Assembly: GCA_028335825.1 (NCBI GenBank) | Contig: JAIOKI010000017.1 | Location: 310,001 to 374,000 of the forward strand | Length of the DNA: 64,000 bases | Reading direction: 5' to 3' | From: Nosema muscidifuracis | Lineage: Eukaryota > Microsporidia > Nosematidae | In this document: one piece after another, positions 38,441 to 48,032 of the stretch | Layout: every line of letters starts with the position of its first letter | How positions within the stretch are numbered: the first letter of the stretch is position 1 | Program-made: the position numbers and the translations under genes | Notes under the pieces: generated by a model | Told to the model about the DNA's origin: nothing | Databases searched by the model: none | What the model saw: the letters and a program-made list of their open reading frames with translations, nothing else

Positions 38441-40435
38441 TTAAGCATTCTGTACCTTGAAATGTAGTTCACAAACATAATCGTAATAACTACAAACTCC
38501 ATTTAAACTATCTTCAACCATATACCCATAAAAATCAATATCTCCTCCTTTCTTACCTTCTTCTACAACTACTATAGGCAATTCATATCCGTATGTACCA
38601 TTAATATCATCCACAAGTTTCATTAACACACCATATTCCTCTTCATTATTAAAAAGAGCTTCTTTTAATCCTTGATCAACTTGTTTTCCCATATAAAGAT
38701 AAATCTTCTGACCATTTTCCATTACATAAATCTCACTAGGATCAATAACACTCATACTTAATCTTAAATAAGCAATTTTTGTTAGGTCATGTTCTATATA
38801 ATAATCTGTAAGACTAAATAACCTTGGATAAAAAAATCTTAAATTTTGATCAACTGTATAATTCATAAGTTCCTTAATTTCATCAATATTTCCTAATGTT
38901 CTTCCCGATACACTAAATACTTTATTTTTAACTAATGATTGATACAAAACAGGAAGAAGTTTTGTAGAATCAGGAAGAACAAATTGAGTAACTGAAATAT
39001 CTTTACAACATGTTTTTCTGTAATACTTTAAATATTTACAAATCATTTCTTCTACATGTTTAATATTTTGTACATCTTTAATTATATATTTGCAAAAACA
39101 TGAAAAAAGTGTATCGAATGATATTCCATTGTAAATGTCATAAACTTGTTTGCTTATTTTATATGATTGATTAAGAACTAAAGTTTTACATTCTCCTTCA
39201 TGAGTTACATATTTAATAATAAATTGAATGTACCCATTTGAATCTGTTATATATTCATCTATATAAAATGTGTACATAACTGTAGTACAACAATCCATAC
39301 TTGATATCTCAACACTTGTCATATTTTCTATTTCTGTAGATGTGTAAACAGTATTTCTTGATATTCCATTAGATGTTTTTACTTCAATAGTTACATTAAA
39401 AACTGATTCAGATGTACAAATTTTTAAAAGATCATTTTGACGACGAATATGATATCTAGAAGTAGGGAAGAAATATAAAGAAGAATTTTGAATTTCTTCT
39501 AACTTAGTTATTATATCAGAAAAAATAACGACTTTAGTACCAATAGTGTATTTAGATATTTTAGTTAAGGTATCATGTACTAATTCTTTATTTTTTTTAG
39601 TAGGTTCAATTGTCTTAAAAATTTTACTTATCATTTCTTCATTTAATTTATCTGTTTCTATAAATACATTTGGAGGAATAAATGAATTATTAATTAATTT
39701 ATATTCAATAATATCTCCATTAATACTTCCATAAATACTATTAGTAGTCATAAATGATACTCTTTTATATAAACTTATAAAAGTTTCATCTTTAAGAACT
39801 TTTCTAATATCAATAAGACATTCGTTAAGTAATTTAAAAGATTCATCTATAATAAAAATAAAAGCTGGACATTTAAATAAGACATTTTGAAAATATTCAC
39901 TATCTATCAATTTTCTTGGTGATGATTCTACATTAAACAATGATGATACTTCATATGTAGGATATTTACATACAATTGATATATCTTCAGGATTATTTAT
40001 AATATTAGGATATTTACAAATATTACAAATAATTTTATCTTCAAAAAATTTCCAATGAATATTAGCATAAGATAAACATTGGATACATCTCATAGTTCTT
40101 CCTACACTTCTTCTACTATCACTTTTAAAACTAAATGGAGTTATTGACACTCCAAAAGGAATATTTAAATTATCAAATGAATTTGGATTATCTGGTAAGA
40201 CATACATAGTACTACGTAATAAATGAGGATCAGTATTGGTAGTTTCTTGTATGAAACATGATGTTGTAGATAAAGGTGGAGGAGTAATTGATGTATCAAA
40301 TTTGTAATACATTTTCTGATCTTTATATAGCTCCATACTCAAATCAGGAATCTTTAATTTTGGTTTAGTGTTCATTTCACTAGCTTTAGGAAATGTTGAA
40401 CTAAATCCTGATGCATAAAAATCTCTAGAATTCAT
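38441..40435 (-). CDS. SEC24: COPII coat protein SEC24
   Basis: Cargo-binding subunit of the COPII inner coat at ER exit sites. The order is family-typical: IPFGVSITPFSF, then a zinc finger with paired cysteines (CIQC about 117-120, CNIC), a vWA-like trunk with FIIDES, a beta-sandwich, helical domain, and a gelsolin-like end (IYVMENGQKIYLYMGKQVDQGL). The gelsolin and PFG signatures favour SEC24 over SEC23. At 664 residues it lacks the long N-terminal Pro/Gln-rich region (yeast 926). ATG follows TTACCCTTAATT. Confidence 0.88.
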   Translation of the reverse strand: MNSRDFYASGFSSTFPKASEMNTKPKLKIPDLSMELYKDQKMYYKFDTSITPPPLSTTSCFIQETTNTDPHLLRSTMYVLPDNPNSFDNLNIPFGVSITPFSFKSDSRRSVGRTMRCIQCLSYANIHWKFFEDKIICNICKYPNIINNPEDISIVCKYPTYEVSSLFNVESSPRKLIDSEYFQNVLFKCPAFIFIIDESFKLLNECLIDIRKVLKDETFISLYKRVSFMTTNSIYGSINGDIIEYKLINNSFIPPNVFIETDKLNEEMISKIFKTIEPTKKNKELVHDTLTKISKYTIGTKVVIFSDIITKLEEIQNSSLYFFPTSRYHIRRQNDLLKICTSESVFNVTIEVKTSNGISRNTVYTSTEIENMTSVEISSMDCCTTVMYTFYIDEYITDSNGYIQFIIKYVTHEGECKTLVLNQSYKISKQVYDIYNGISFDTLFSCFCKYIIKDVQNIKHVEEMICKYLKYYRKTCCKDISVTQFVLPDSTKLLPVLYQSLVKNKVFSVSGRTLGNIDEIKELMNYTVDQNLRFFYPRLFSLTDYYIEHDLTKIAYLRLSMSVIDPSEIYVMENGQKIYLYMGKQVDQGLKEALFNNEEEYGVLMKLVDDINGTYGYELPIVVVEEGKKGGDIDFYGYMVEDSLNGVCSYYDYVCELHFKVQNA

Positions 40436-40878
40436 AATTAAGGGTAAATAATATGCATAAACAAAATATTAAAAAAAGATCTTATAAACTACCTTAAAAT
40501 TTTATATGGATTAATATTTATATGGATGTATAATTTATATATAAATATATAATTAATATAAGAATACATAATTAATATAAGAATATATAATTAATAAAAG
40601 AATATATAATAATTTTTATAAAATTTATATATAAATACATAATTAATAAAAGAATTATATATAGTTAATAAAAAAATATTTATAAGAGTTTCATACTGAA
40701 ACTTACAATTTAAATATTAAATATTGTAAATTTATAAAATATTGTTTCATAATAAAATCTACATTTTAAATATCACTAATTTTGTAATTCTTTAAAATTT
40801 CTTACTTCGTTTCAAAATTCACAAATAATTTTTAATTTATGAAACATAAACTACTTAAGAAAGATTTTATAAACAAAT
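40436..40878. repeat. AT-rich divergent gap with short repeats
   Basis: Copies of aatataagaatatataattaata around 40540-40680, then a unit with aatattgtttcataataaaat near 40730. The only CCC is next to SEC24. No ORF. Confidence 0.65.
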
Positions 40879-41604
40879 ATGCTAAGTACAATATTAATAG
40901 TAATTATAGTAATAGTTATTATAGGATTACTTTACAGATTCCTTACATTAGAAAGTGGTGATAAAAAACAGATAGTAGATATATTAGCTGATAAGGAATC
41001 ATCAGGAGAAGAAGTTCCTAAAGAAAATGAATTAATTGATAAAAGTTATTTCTTTGGGTTCAATTGGAAGAAAAAATCTAAGAATCCTAAATCGATAATT
41101 GATAAAGAAGAAGATAGTGAATCTAAAGATAATTATAAGAAAATAGGAGCTACTAAGGGTGAATTTGGAGATGTCATAGCAAAAAATTCTGGAGATGATC
41201 CTAATAAAGGTATGGAATCAGGAAATATTAAGACTAGTATGTCTAAAAATAATCCTTCTACTAAACATTATGATGATAAAACAAATCTTGAAGTTGAAGA
41301 AGTTAAAGCTGTTAATCAGAATCAAAAAAAAGATGAAAAAGTTACAAATCTTGAGAAAGAAGATTTACAGAAGATGATAGATGAGGATGAAGATATTAAG
41401 AAGAAATATGAAGAGAGTAAACCACTTGGTATGAAAATATCTGATGCAATTAAAGAGAATGAATTTATTTCAGGAAAAAATAAGACAGGGACTACAAATA
41501 AATTAAAATTGAGTCCTCTTCTTAGTCTTAAAAAGAGTAAATTACATAATAATTTAGATTTAAATACTCTTCTTACACATAAAGAAAAGAAGAAAGATAT
41601 CTAG
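40879..41604 (+). CDS. Hypothetical N-terminally membrane-anchored protein
   Basis: A 241-residue protein with one hydrophobic segment right at the start (LSTILIVIIVIVIIGLLYRFL, about 2-22) followed by a charged, low-complexity Lys/Glu/Asp/Asn-rich region of over 200 residues. This gives a type III/signal-anchor topology with a long disordered, probably cytosolic, tail. No family recognised. No CCC near the ATG. ATG is the only sensible start because the anchor begins there. Confidence 0.55.
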   Translation: MLSTILIVIIVIVIIGLLYRFLTLESGDKKQIVDILADKESSGEEVPKENELIDKSYFFGFNWKKKSKNPKSIIDKEEDSESKDNYKKIGATKGEFGDVIAKNSGDDPNKGMESGNIKTSMSKNNPSTKHYDDKTNLEVEEVKAVNQNQKKDEKVTNLEKEDLQKMIDEDEDIKKKYEESKPLGMKISDAIKENEFISGKNKTGTTNKLKLSPLLSLKKSKLHNNLDLNTLLTHKEKKKDI

Positions 41605-41867
41605 CTATTAAATTAATTAAATATTACATTAAATAATTTAATTTTATTTCTTTAATTCTAGTATTTACTTAAATAGTGATTAGTATAAGTTCTGTGATAA
41701 AATTTATATTAAAAAATCGTCCTATGATAAAATAATCATCTTAAAATGGATATATTAAAAAAGATCAATCTATGATAAGATTAATATAAAATAATCATCT
41801 TATGATAAAATAAATATAATAAAAATATATTGAAAAACAATCATCCTATAATAAAATTTATATTAAA

Positions 41868-43448
41868 TTATTTAATTAATTTGTATTTTATCATCTTCTT
41901 ATTAAGTTTACTAGTATATTCATTCTCAGAAATATTTTTGAACATTTTCTTTACTTCTTTCTTAATCTCATCATCCTTCTTACAGAAGAAATATACAAGA
42001 ATATAACTAAATGATCCCATAAATATAGCTAAATGTTCTTTTATAATATCTTTATATTTCTTAAGTAAATATGTCTTGTCTATGTTGATAATTTCTTTAC
42101 TTCTTAGATGGTTGAATAATGTTGGATAATATTTTTTCTCTTGATTAAATATATAAAGTAATGGAAGTACACTGACTTCTTCTATAAATATATCCTTGTA
42201 TTTTTCTGTATACAAATCTATAATATAATTCATATCATTTGTATTCATCTCTAATATTTTAAGTATGTAAATTACTCCATATTCGTTATTTACTATATTG
42301 ATAAAATCTGGAGAAAGAATTCTGAGAATATCAGGAATTCTACTAGTAGTGAGTAACTTAATACAAACTTCTAATCCTTTGTATGTTTTTACCAATAAAT
42401 TCATCTGTTTATTTCTCAAAAATAGATCAAATATAAAATCAGTCTCATTTGGATATTCTGTAAGAAAATCTAATAGAATATGATGAGAGACTTCATATTT
42501 CCATAATCTTTTACTTGATATTTTTTTAATTAGAGCAAATATTTCATTTTTCTTTTCAATATATTCATCTTCATTAATTATAACATCATCTTCTTTAATT
42601 ATAGTATCATCTGTTTTATTTATTTCATTATCATCTTCTTTAATTATAGTATCATCTTCTTCATCATTATCATATTCTATATTTTTCTCATTATCATCTT
42701 CTTTAATTATAACATTATCTTCTTTATTTTCTTCAATATCCTCTTCTTCAATATCATTTTCTTCATCATTATCTTCTTCTATTTTATTGAGTATTATATT
42801 AATAATTTCCTTTCTACTTCTTCTATTACTCATCTTATATATCCCATCTAGTACAAAAAGCCCATTTCTATTACTGCAAATATCTTTACAAACTTCTTTA
42901 ATTCTTTTAATAATCATTACAAGATATTTTTTATTACTCTGTGCTAACATTATAATAAACTGTTTAGAATACTGATGATTACTCACTTCTACTATATTAA
43001 TTAATGTAGTATTTAGTATTTCATATTTAGTACTTGTATTACCTTTATTATATAAAAGAGATATTGTATTAAACATACTCTTCTGTCTAATTAGATTAAC
43101 AAAATTATTCTTGATGTCCATCCATGATAACTCAATTTTTTGTTGAAGAGTTTTCTTATTATATGATTTACTTTTTAATAGATTCTTAATTTCTTCATTA
43201 ATATCTTCTTCATCATTTCCTTTAATATTTTTATCTAATTTATTTTTCTTATCCAATTTATTTTTTTTATCTAATTTAATTTTCTTATTATCTTTATCTA
43301 AAGTACTTTTCTCATCATTTTTATTTTTTTTATTTCCTTTATCTAAACTACTTTTCTTATTATCTATATTTTCTTCTATAATATTATTAGAATTTTTAAT
43401 ATCATCTTTCTTAATTCTCTTTACTTTATTTTCTTTTTTATATTTCAT
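41868..43448 (-). CDS. PUF6: PUF6-like Pumilio-repeat protein
   Basis: A nucleolar RNA-binding ribosome-assembly factor of the PUF6/PUM3 (CPL-domain) family. A Lys/Asp/Asn low-complexity N-terminus (1-90) is followed by helical armadillo/PUM-like repeats: SWMDIKNNFVNLIRQ and then VSNHQYSKQFIIMLAQSN, the dimer where PUF6 has R.lQ..lk.g. An acidic Glu/Asp insert lies at about 225-300. The C-terminal part (ILRILSPDFINIVNNEYGV) fits CPL. Length 526 against 656 in yeast. CCCC lies just before the ATG. Repeats are degenerate, so confidence is moderate. Confidence 0.65.
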   Translation of the reverse strand: MKYKKENKVKRIKKDDIKNSNNIIEENIDNKKSSLDKGNKKNKNDEKSTLDKDNKKIKLDKKNKLDKKNKLDKNIKGNDEEDINEEIKNLLKSKSYNKKTLQQKIELSWMDIKNNFVNLIRQKSMFNTISLLYNKGNTSTKYEILNTTLINIVEVSNHQYSKQFIIMLAQSNKKYLVMIIKRIKEVCKDICSNRNGLFVLDGIYKMSNRRSRKEIINIILNKIEEDNDEENDIEEEDIEENKEDNVIIKEDDNEKNIEYDNDEEDDTIIKEDDNEINKTDDTIIKEDDVIINEDEYIEKKNEIFALIKKISSKRLWKYEVSHHILLDFLTEYPNETDFIFDLFLRNKQMNLLVKTYKGLEVCIKLLTTSRIPDILRILSPDFINIVNNEYGVIYILKILEMNTNDMNYIIDLYTEKYKDIFIEEVSVLPLLYIFNQEKKYYPTLFNHLRSKEIINIDKTYLLKKYKDIIKEHLAIFMGSFSYILVYFFCKKDDEIKKEVKKMFKNISENEYTSKLNKKMIKYKLIK

Positions 43449-43600
43449 TTATGGGGATAAAATTTAAATAAATTTATAACTGAAAAATTATTAAAATTCA
43501 ACTTTAATAAAATTAATATATATTTTATAAAGTTTTACTTATACTTTATATTTTTATAATTAATGTTTCATTTTCTAAATAAACAAAAATTAATTTAAAA

Positions 43601-44281
43601 ATGCTAGTCAACGAGAAATCTAATAAAATACACTACGAATCACTAAAAGATGATGAAAAAAATATCTTACGAAAATTATGTAGTAAATATATAAAATCAG
43701 AGCCTAGTCCTGGATTACTTGATCATATATACGAATTTCTTTGTACTTGTCCAATAAACATCTACAAAACAGAATTACCAGATTCTTTAATAGATCTAAT
43801 GGATCATCTTATACAAAAATCTATAGAAAATATAGACCTGGATTTATCTTCAAAAGATGTTGAACTAATAGCTCGGTCGGTTAGTATGGATATACAAATC
43901 GAGTATGAGGGTATTAGTAATAGAATATTGATAAATGCTTTCGTTTTATATATACGAACTTATTTCGGATATTTTGTTGACGAAGAAATTATGATATTAC
44001 TTCTTATTTGTTATACAAATAATTATACAGATAAATGTAAAGAAATAATAGACAGAATACCGTTTGTAATGTCAGAAAAGTACCGACTATTTTTTATTAA
44101 ACTAAAAAGTCTTAATGAAGGTAATAAGATAGATTTAAAATATATTTCAAATTGGTTGATTAAATGTAAACGGAGAGAGATAGAAATTAATGAAGATATT
44201 TGTTTAAATGTTTTGAAATTGATATTAAGTTCTGAGTTTATGGAAGTACCAATATCTTATTTTGAGGTTGATAATGTTTAA
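43601..44281 (+). CDS. Hypothetical helical protein, 226 aa
   Basis: I do not recognise this gene. It encodes a predicted all-helical protein with no TM segment and a hydrophobic centre (EEIMILLLICYTNNYT, about 131-146). Mixed charged helices before and after suggest a small TPR-like or scaffold protein. The first ATG is used; no CCC is visible directly before it. It diverges from PUF6 over 152 bp. Confidence 0.55.
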   Translation: MLVNEKSNKIHYESLKDDEKNILRKLCSKYIKSEPSPGLLDHIYEFLCTCPINIYKTELPDSLIDLMDHLIQKSIENIDLDLSSKDVELIARSVSMDIQIEYEGISNRILINAFVLYIRTYFGYFVDEEIMILLLICYTNNYTDKCKEIIDRIPFVMSEKYRLFFIKLKSLNEGNKIDLKYISNWLIKCKRREIEINEDICLNVLKLILSSEFMEVPISYFEVDNV

Positions 44282-44307
44282 TTAAAAATATTTTAATAAA
44301 ATAATTT

Positions 44308-44379
44308 CGTTCGTGATGGGATTCGAACCCACAATCTTGGCTTTAGGAGAGCCACGCCTTACCATTGGGCCACACGAAC
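44308..44379 (-). tRNA. tRNA-Arg (CCT)
   Basis: Minus-strand 72-nt cloverleaf: acceptor GTTCGTG pairs with CACGAAC, anticodon stem TGGCT/AGCCA around CTCCTAA (anticodon CCT, for AGG), T arm GTGGG/CCCAC-type pairing around TTCGAAT, discriminator G. An open frame on the plus strand (44313-44510) is just its antisense. Confidence 0.93.
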
Positions 44380-44389
44380 TAGAAGATGG

Positions 44390-44640
44390 TGTATTTGTTA
44401 AATCTGTAAATATTATATATAAAGATATATTAGTTATAAAAAGGAATATTAGTTATAGAAAGTTGTATAAAGAAATATTAGTTATAGAAAGTTGTATAAA
44501 GAAATATTAGTTATAGAAAGTTGTATAAAGATATATTAATTATAAAAAGTTATATTATATATAAAGATTTATTAGTTATAAAAAGAGCTAAAAATATATA
44601 AAGATATATTAATTATAAAAAGAAATATTATCTATAAAAA
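44390..44640. repeat. AT-rich 30-33 bp repeats between tRNA-Arg and RFC1
   Basis: About six diverged copies of aaagaaatattagttatagaaagttgtat and aaagatatattaattataaaaag. They fill the gap up to the RFC1 stop. Confidence 0.8.
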
Positions 44641-44647
44641 AAACAAT

Positions 44648-46375
44648 TTAATATTCATCTTCTTCTTCTTCTACATCAACACTCTTACTCTTCTTAATTT
44701 CTTCAACTGTATATGGTAACCCTCTTTTAAGCTTATTGTACAATCTTGTAAGTTCACTTTTATTTTTCGCTTTGATTTCTTTATAAGATACTGATCCATT
44801 AATCAATATTTCAGATAAATTAATTATATCATCTTTTAACATATCATACTCACATAAAATATCTAATGCTTCTTTAACTTTATCATTTTTAAGTTTTGAT
44901 ACAAAAACATTATAAATTAAAATTGATTCATATTGTCTAAAACTTTCTAATCCTGATCTTATATGTCTAAAAGTGTGTAAATATACATCTCTAATATTTT
45001 TTTTATATTTCTGATATTTAGAATTTTGTCCAAGCCAACTTGGAAAATCTATACGTTTATTTAATATTTTGTTTTTTGTAGGTAAAACTGTTGTAAAAAA
45101 TCCATGTAAAGGTGCTAGACTCCATTCTTGTGTACTTCCTCGAATAAGTTTTTCAATAACATCACCTTGTGAAAGAGAATCAGATGAATCGTATAATTCA
45201 TTTATATTTTTAAAATTCATTTTTAGATAATTTTCTGATACGAATAATGGAATTAAAGAGTAATCTTCGAAATATAAATTAATTTTATCATTGATAGATT
45301 TTTTATGAAATATTTCTGCTGCTATCTCGAAAACGTTTTTATAAAGTGTTTTTTTTTCTACTCCACTAGCTATTTCAAAATTAATCGTTTCTTTTAAACA
45401 CATATTTTGTACAGTATTCAATATATATCTTACATCACCATCACTAAGTGATATTATTTCGTTAAGAATGTTATCTCCAATATGTTTATTTTCTTTTTTT
45501 AATATTTCTTTAATTCTAGGAAGAATTTGTCGACTTTCTAATTTTCTAAATCTTAAGTCTAGACAATTATTCGCTAAAGTACGAATTTTTAAATTATTTC
45601 TATCGTTACATATACATACAAAAGGAACAGTACTTTCTTTAATCATAGTATTAAGTTCTAATAAACCTCCTCTATCACTAGTCATACCATCTATTTCATC
45701 CATTAGTATAACTTTATTACTTAATTTTATATCATGTGTCAATCCTTTTGTATTTACTAACCCTTTAATTTTAGAAACCAGTAAAGATTTGTTACGAACA
45801 TCACTAGCATTAAATTCTATTAAATCAAAGCCAAGATCTTTACATAAGATATAAACTGAAGTCGTTTTACCAATTCCTGGTGACCCACTTAATAAAGCTC
45901 CTTTAAATTTTGTATTTCCTTTTAAAAAGTCTTCTAAAGAATTTAATATGGAATGATTTCCAATAAGATCTTTTCTACAAGTAGGTCTATATTTCTCAAC
46001 CCACATAATTTTATTATCAACTTGTTTTAAACTATCAAATATACTTGTATCATCAAAATCCGAGCTTACACAACCATCATCAGTTACCATACCTGTATCT
46101 GATTTATTAATATTAATTAATTTATCAGTTTCTTGAATAGCTTCTTCTAAACATTTAGTAAATTCTTTCTCATATATCAATCTAGTACTCAATTCAGATG
46201 CTTTCTTCATTTTAGATGGACCTGGTTCATTTCCTACAACTAAATAATTTGTAAGTTTTGATACTGAAGTTGTTACTCTTCCACCTAACAAGATCACTTT
46301 TGATTTTGCATAATCTCTATCTAGACTCATCTCACCAGTAAAAACTATCTTTTTGTTTTTAAAAATGTTTGCCAT
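44648..46375 (-). CDS. RFC1: Replication factor C large subunit
   Basis: Large subunit of the PCNA clamp loader. An N-terminal BRCT domain (about 5-78, KIVFTGEMSLDRDYAKSKVILLGGRV) binds DNA ends. The AAA+ module begins MWVEKYRPT (124-132), with Walker A GSPGIGKT (164-171) and Walker B LMDEIDGM. The RFC1-specific C-terminal collar follows. At 575 residues it is much shorter than yeast Rfc1 (861), having lost most of the N-terminal extension but kept the BRCT. It diverges from RVB1 over 88 bp. Confidence 0.95.
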   Translation of the reverse strand: MANIFKNKKIVFTGEMSLDRDYAKSKVILLGGRVTTSVSKLTNYLVVGNEPGPSKMKKASELSTRLIYEKEFTKCLEEAIQETDKLININKSDTGMVTDDGCVSSDFDDTSIFDSLKQVDNKIMWVEKYRPTCRKDLIGNHSILNSLEDFLKGNTKFKGALLSGSPGIGKTTSVYILCKDLGFDLIEFNASDVRNKSLLVSKIKGLVNTKGLTHDIKLSNKVILMDEIDGMTSDRGGLLELNTMIKESTVPFVCICNDRNNLKIRTLANNCLDLRFRKLESRQILPRIKEILKKENKHIGDNILNEIISLSDGDVRYILNTVQNMCLKETINFEIASGVEKKTLYKNVFEIAAEIFHKKSINDKINLYFEDYSLIPLFVSENYLKMNFKNINELYDSSDSLSQGDVIEKLIRGSTQEWSLAPLHGFFTTVLPTKNKILNKRIDFPSWLGQNSKYQKYKKNIRDVYLHTFRHIRSGLESFRQYESILIYNVFVSKLKNDKVKEALDILCEYDMLKDDIINLSEILINGSVSYKEIKAKNKSELTRLYNKLKRGLPYTVEEIKKSKSVDVEEEEDEY

Positions 46376-46463
46376 ATTAACGGCTAAAAATTTAAAATCT
46401 TAAATTCTTTTTTTTTGTAATTAAAGATTTGTTTGACATTGATATCATTTTTTCACCCATTAA

Positions 46464-47672
46464 ATGTTTACGAGTAAAAGTAAAGGAATTCACAATTATA
46501 TCAAAGGACTTGGACTGGATGATATGGGCGAACCAATAGACACAGAAGATTCTATATTTGGACAGGTAGATGCTAGGAAGTGTCTTGGATATGTAGTAGA
46601 TATGGTTAGATCTCAGATGTACGCTGGTAAATGTTTTTTATTAGCAGGACCTAGTGGGAGTGGTAAATCAGCATTGGCAGTAGCTTTGAGTGAAGAATTG
46701 GGTACGAAAATTCCATTTGTTAGTATTTCGGCTAGTGAATTATATTCATCAGAAGTTAAAAAAACTGAAATTTTAGAAGAATTTTTAAGAATGTCAATTC
46801 TTGTACGTTTCAAAGAATTTAAAGATATTTATGAAGGTGAAGTAGTTAGTATTAAAGATTTAAATATTGATTTAAGGTCATGTAAAGGTACTAAATCATT
46901 GAAATTGAGTAAAGAAATACAAAATCAGCTATTATATCAGAATGTTAGAGTAGGTGATGTGATTCATATTGATTCAACATCTGGTATATTAAAAATAATG
47001 GGAAGAGGAGAATCTCATTTAAATGATTTTGATCTCGAGGCAGAAAGATATGTTCCACTTCCAAAAGGAGAAATACAAAAAAAAAGAGAGTTCATACATG
47101 AAACTACTTTACATAATTTAGATATGTCTAATATAAATCCAACCAATCAAGATGTTTTATCTTTAGTACATCAGATTGTTAGGTATAAAAAGAGTGAAGT
47201 TTCAGATAAATTAAGAAAAGATGTAGATTGTTTGATTAATAATTATGACAAAGCAGAGATTGTAACGGGTGTATTATTTATAGATGATGCACATTTACTA
47301 GATATGGAATGTTTTTCATATTTAAATAAGTCTTTAGATTCAAATAATTCACCAATTATAATTCTATCTAGTAATATTAAAGAAGGAAAAATTCGAGGAA
47401 ATGATGAAATTTCTCCTTTTGGTATTTCTAAAGATTTGCTTAGAAAAATTCTTGTTATTAATGTACAAAATAATGAAAACGAAGATGATATTATAAAAAG
47501 TAGATTGAGTAAGGAACAAGTTGAAGTAGACGAAGAAGGACTTAAATTTATATTTGAGTTATGTAAAAAGAAAGGATTACAACAAGTAATTTCTTTAATC
47601 AAGCTTTTAAAATCTGTAGAAGGGAAGGTATCCAAGAAAGATGTTGAAGAAATTTTTGGATTATTTAATTAA
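46464..47672 (+). CDS. RVB1: RuvB-like AAA+ protein, RVB1 (pontin) type
   Basis: Subunit of the Rvb1/Rvb2 ring used in INO80/SWR1, box C/D snoRNP and PIKK assembly. It opens HNYIKGLGLDD, with Walker A GPSGSGKS (62-69). YSSEVKKTEILEEFLRMSI and the OB-fold insertion (FKDIYEGEVV) match RVB1. Walker B reads LFIDDAHLLDMECF (D274-D275) where the family has FIDEVHMLDIECF, so the catalytic Glu is Asp. The later block GISKDLLRKIL replaces GIP.DLLDR, so the usual Arg position is also displaced. Length 402 against about 463. CACCC lies before the ATG. Confidence 0.85.
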   Translation: MFTSKSKGIHNYIKGLGLDDMGEPIDTEDSIFGQVDARKCLGYVVDMVRSQMYAGKCFLLAGPSGSGKSALAVALSEELGTKIPFVSISASELYSSEVKKTEILEEFLRMSILVRFKEFKDIYEGEVVSIKDLNIDLRSCKGTKSLKLSKEIQNQLLYQNVRVGDVIHIDSTSGILKIMGRGESHLNDFDLEAERYVPLPKGEIQKKREFIHETTLHNLDMSNINPTNQDVLSLVHQIVRYKKSEVSDKLRKDVDCLINNYDKAEIVTGVLFIDDAHLLDMECFSYLNKSLDSNNSPIIILSSNIKEGKIRGNDEISPFGISKDLLRKILVINVQNNENEDDIIKSRLSKEQVEVDEEGLKFIFELCKKKGLQQVISLIKLLKSVEGKVSKKDVEEIFGLFN

Positions 47673-48032
47673 ATAATATAACATTTTTTACAACTTGTTA
47701 AAAATATTAGAGTATTTTTTTCAGTTTATTTTTTCATATACAATTTATATTAAATTGAAATAGTGTATTTTTTGAAAATTAATTGTACTATCAAATAATA
47801 AATGGTAATATTTCTTCTTTTTATATAAATTGTATTATCAAATAAAAAATAGTAATATCAAATAATAAATGCTAAGCTTTTTTTATACAATCTTATATAT
47901 TATCAAATAATAAATAGTAATGTTTCTTCTTTTTATATAAATTGTATTATCAAATAATAAATGCTAAGCTTTTTTTTTATTTCATTTTAAAAATTTCTTC
48001 TTTTTATATTTTTTTCCGTTAAACCCATAAAA
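47673..48032. repeat. Repeats between RVB1 and NMD3
   Basis: Interleaved copies of tttcttctttttatataaattgtattatcaaataat(aa) and ...aaatgctaagctttttt, at least four in 47760-47985. ACCC precedes the NMD3 ATG. Confidence 0.8.

Noticed and set aside
41195-41377. Leu/Lys-rich ORF in another frame of the 241-aa protein
   Set aside because: Shadow frame of a Lys/Glu-rich gene.
44313-44510. Plus-strand ORF of 65 codons with a GFEPT-like start
   Set aside because: It is the antisense of tRNA-Arg(CCT) plus the following repeats.
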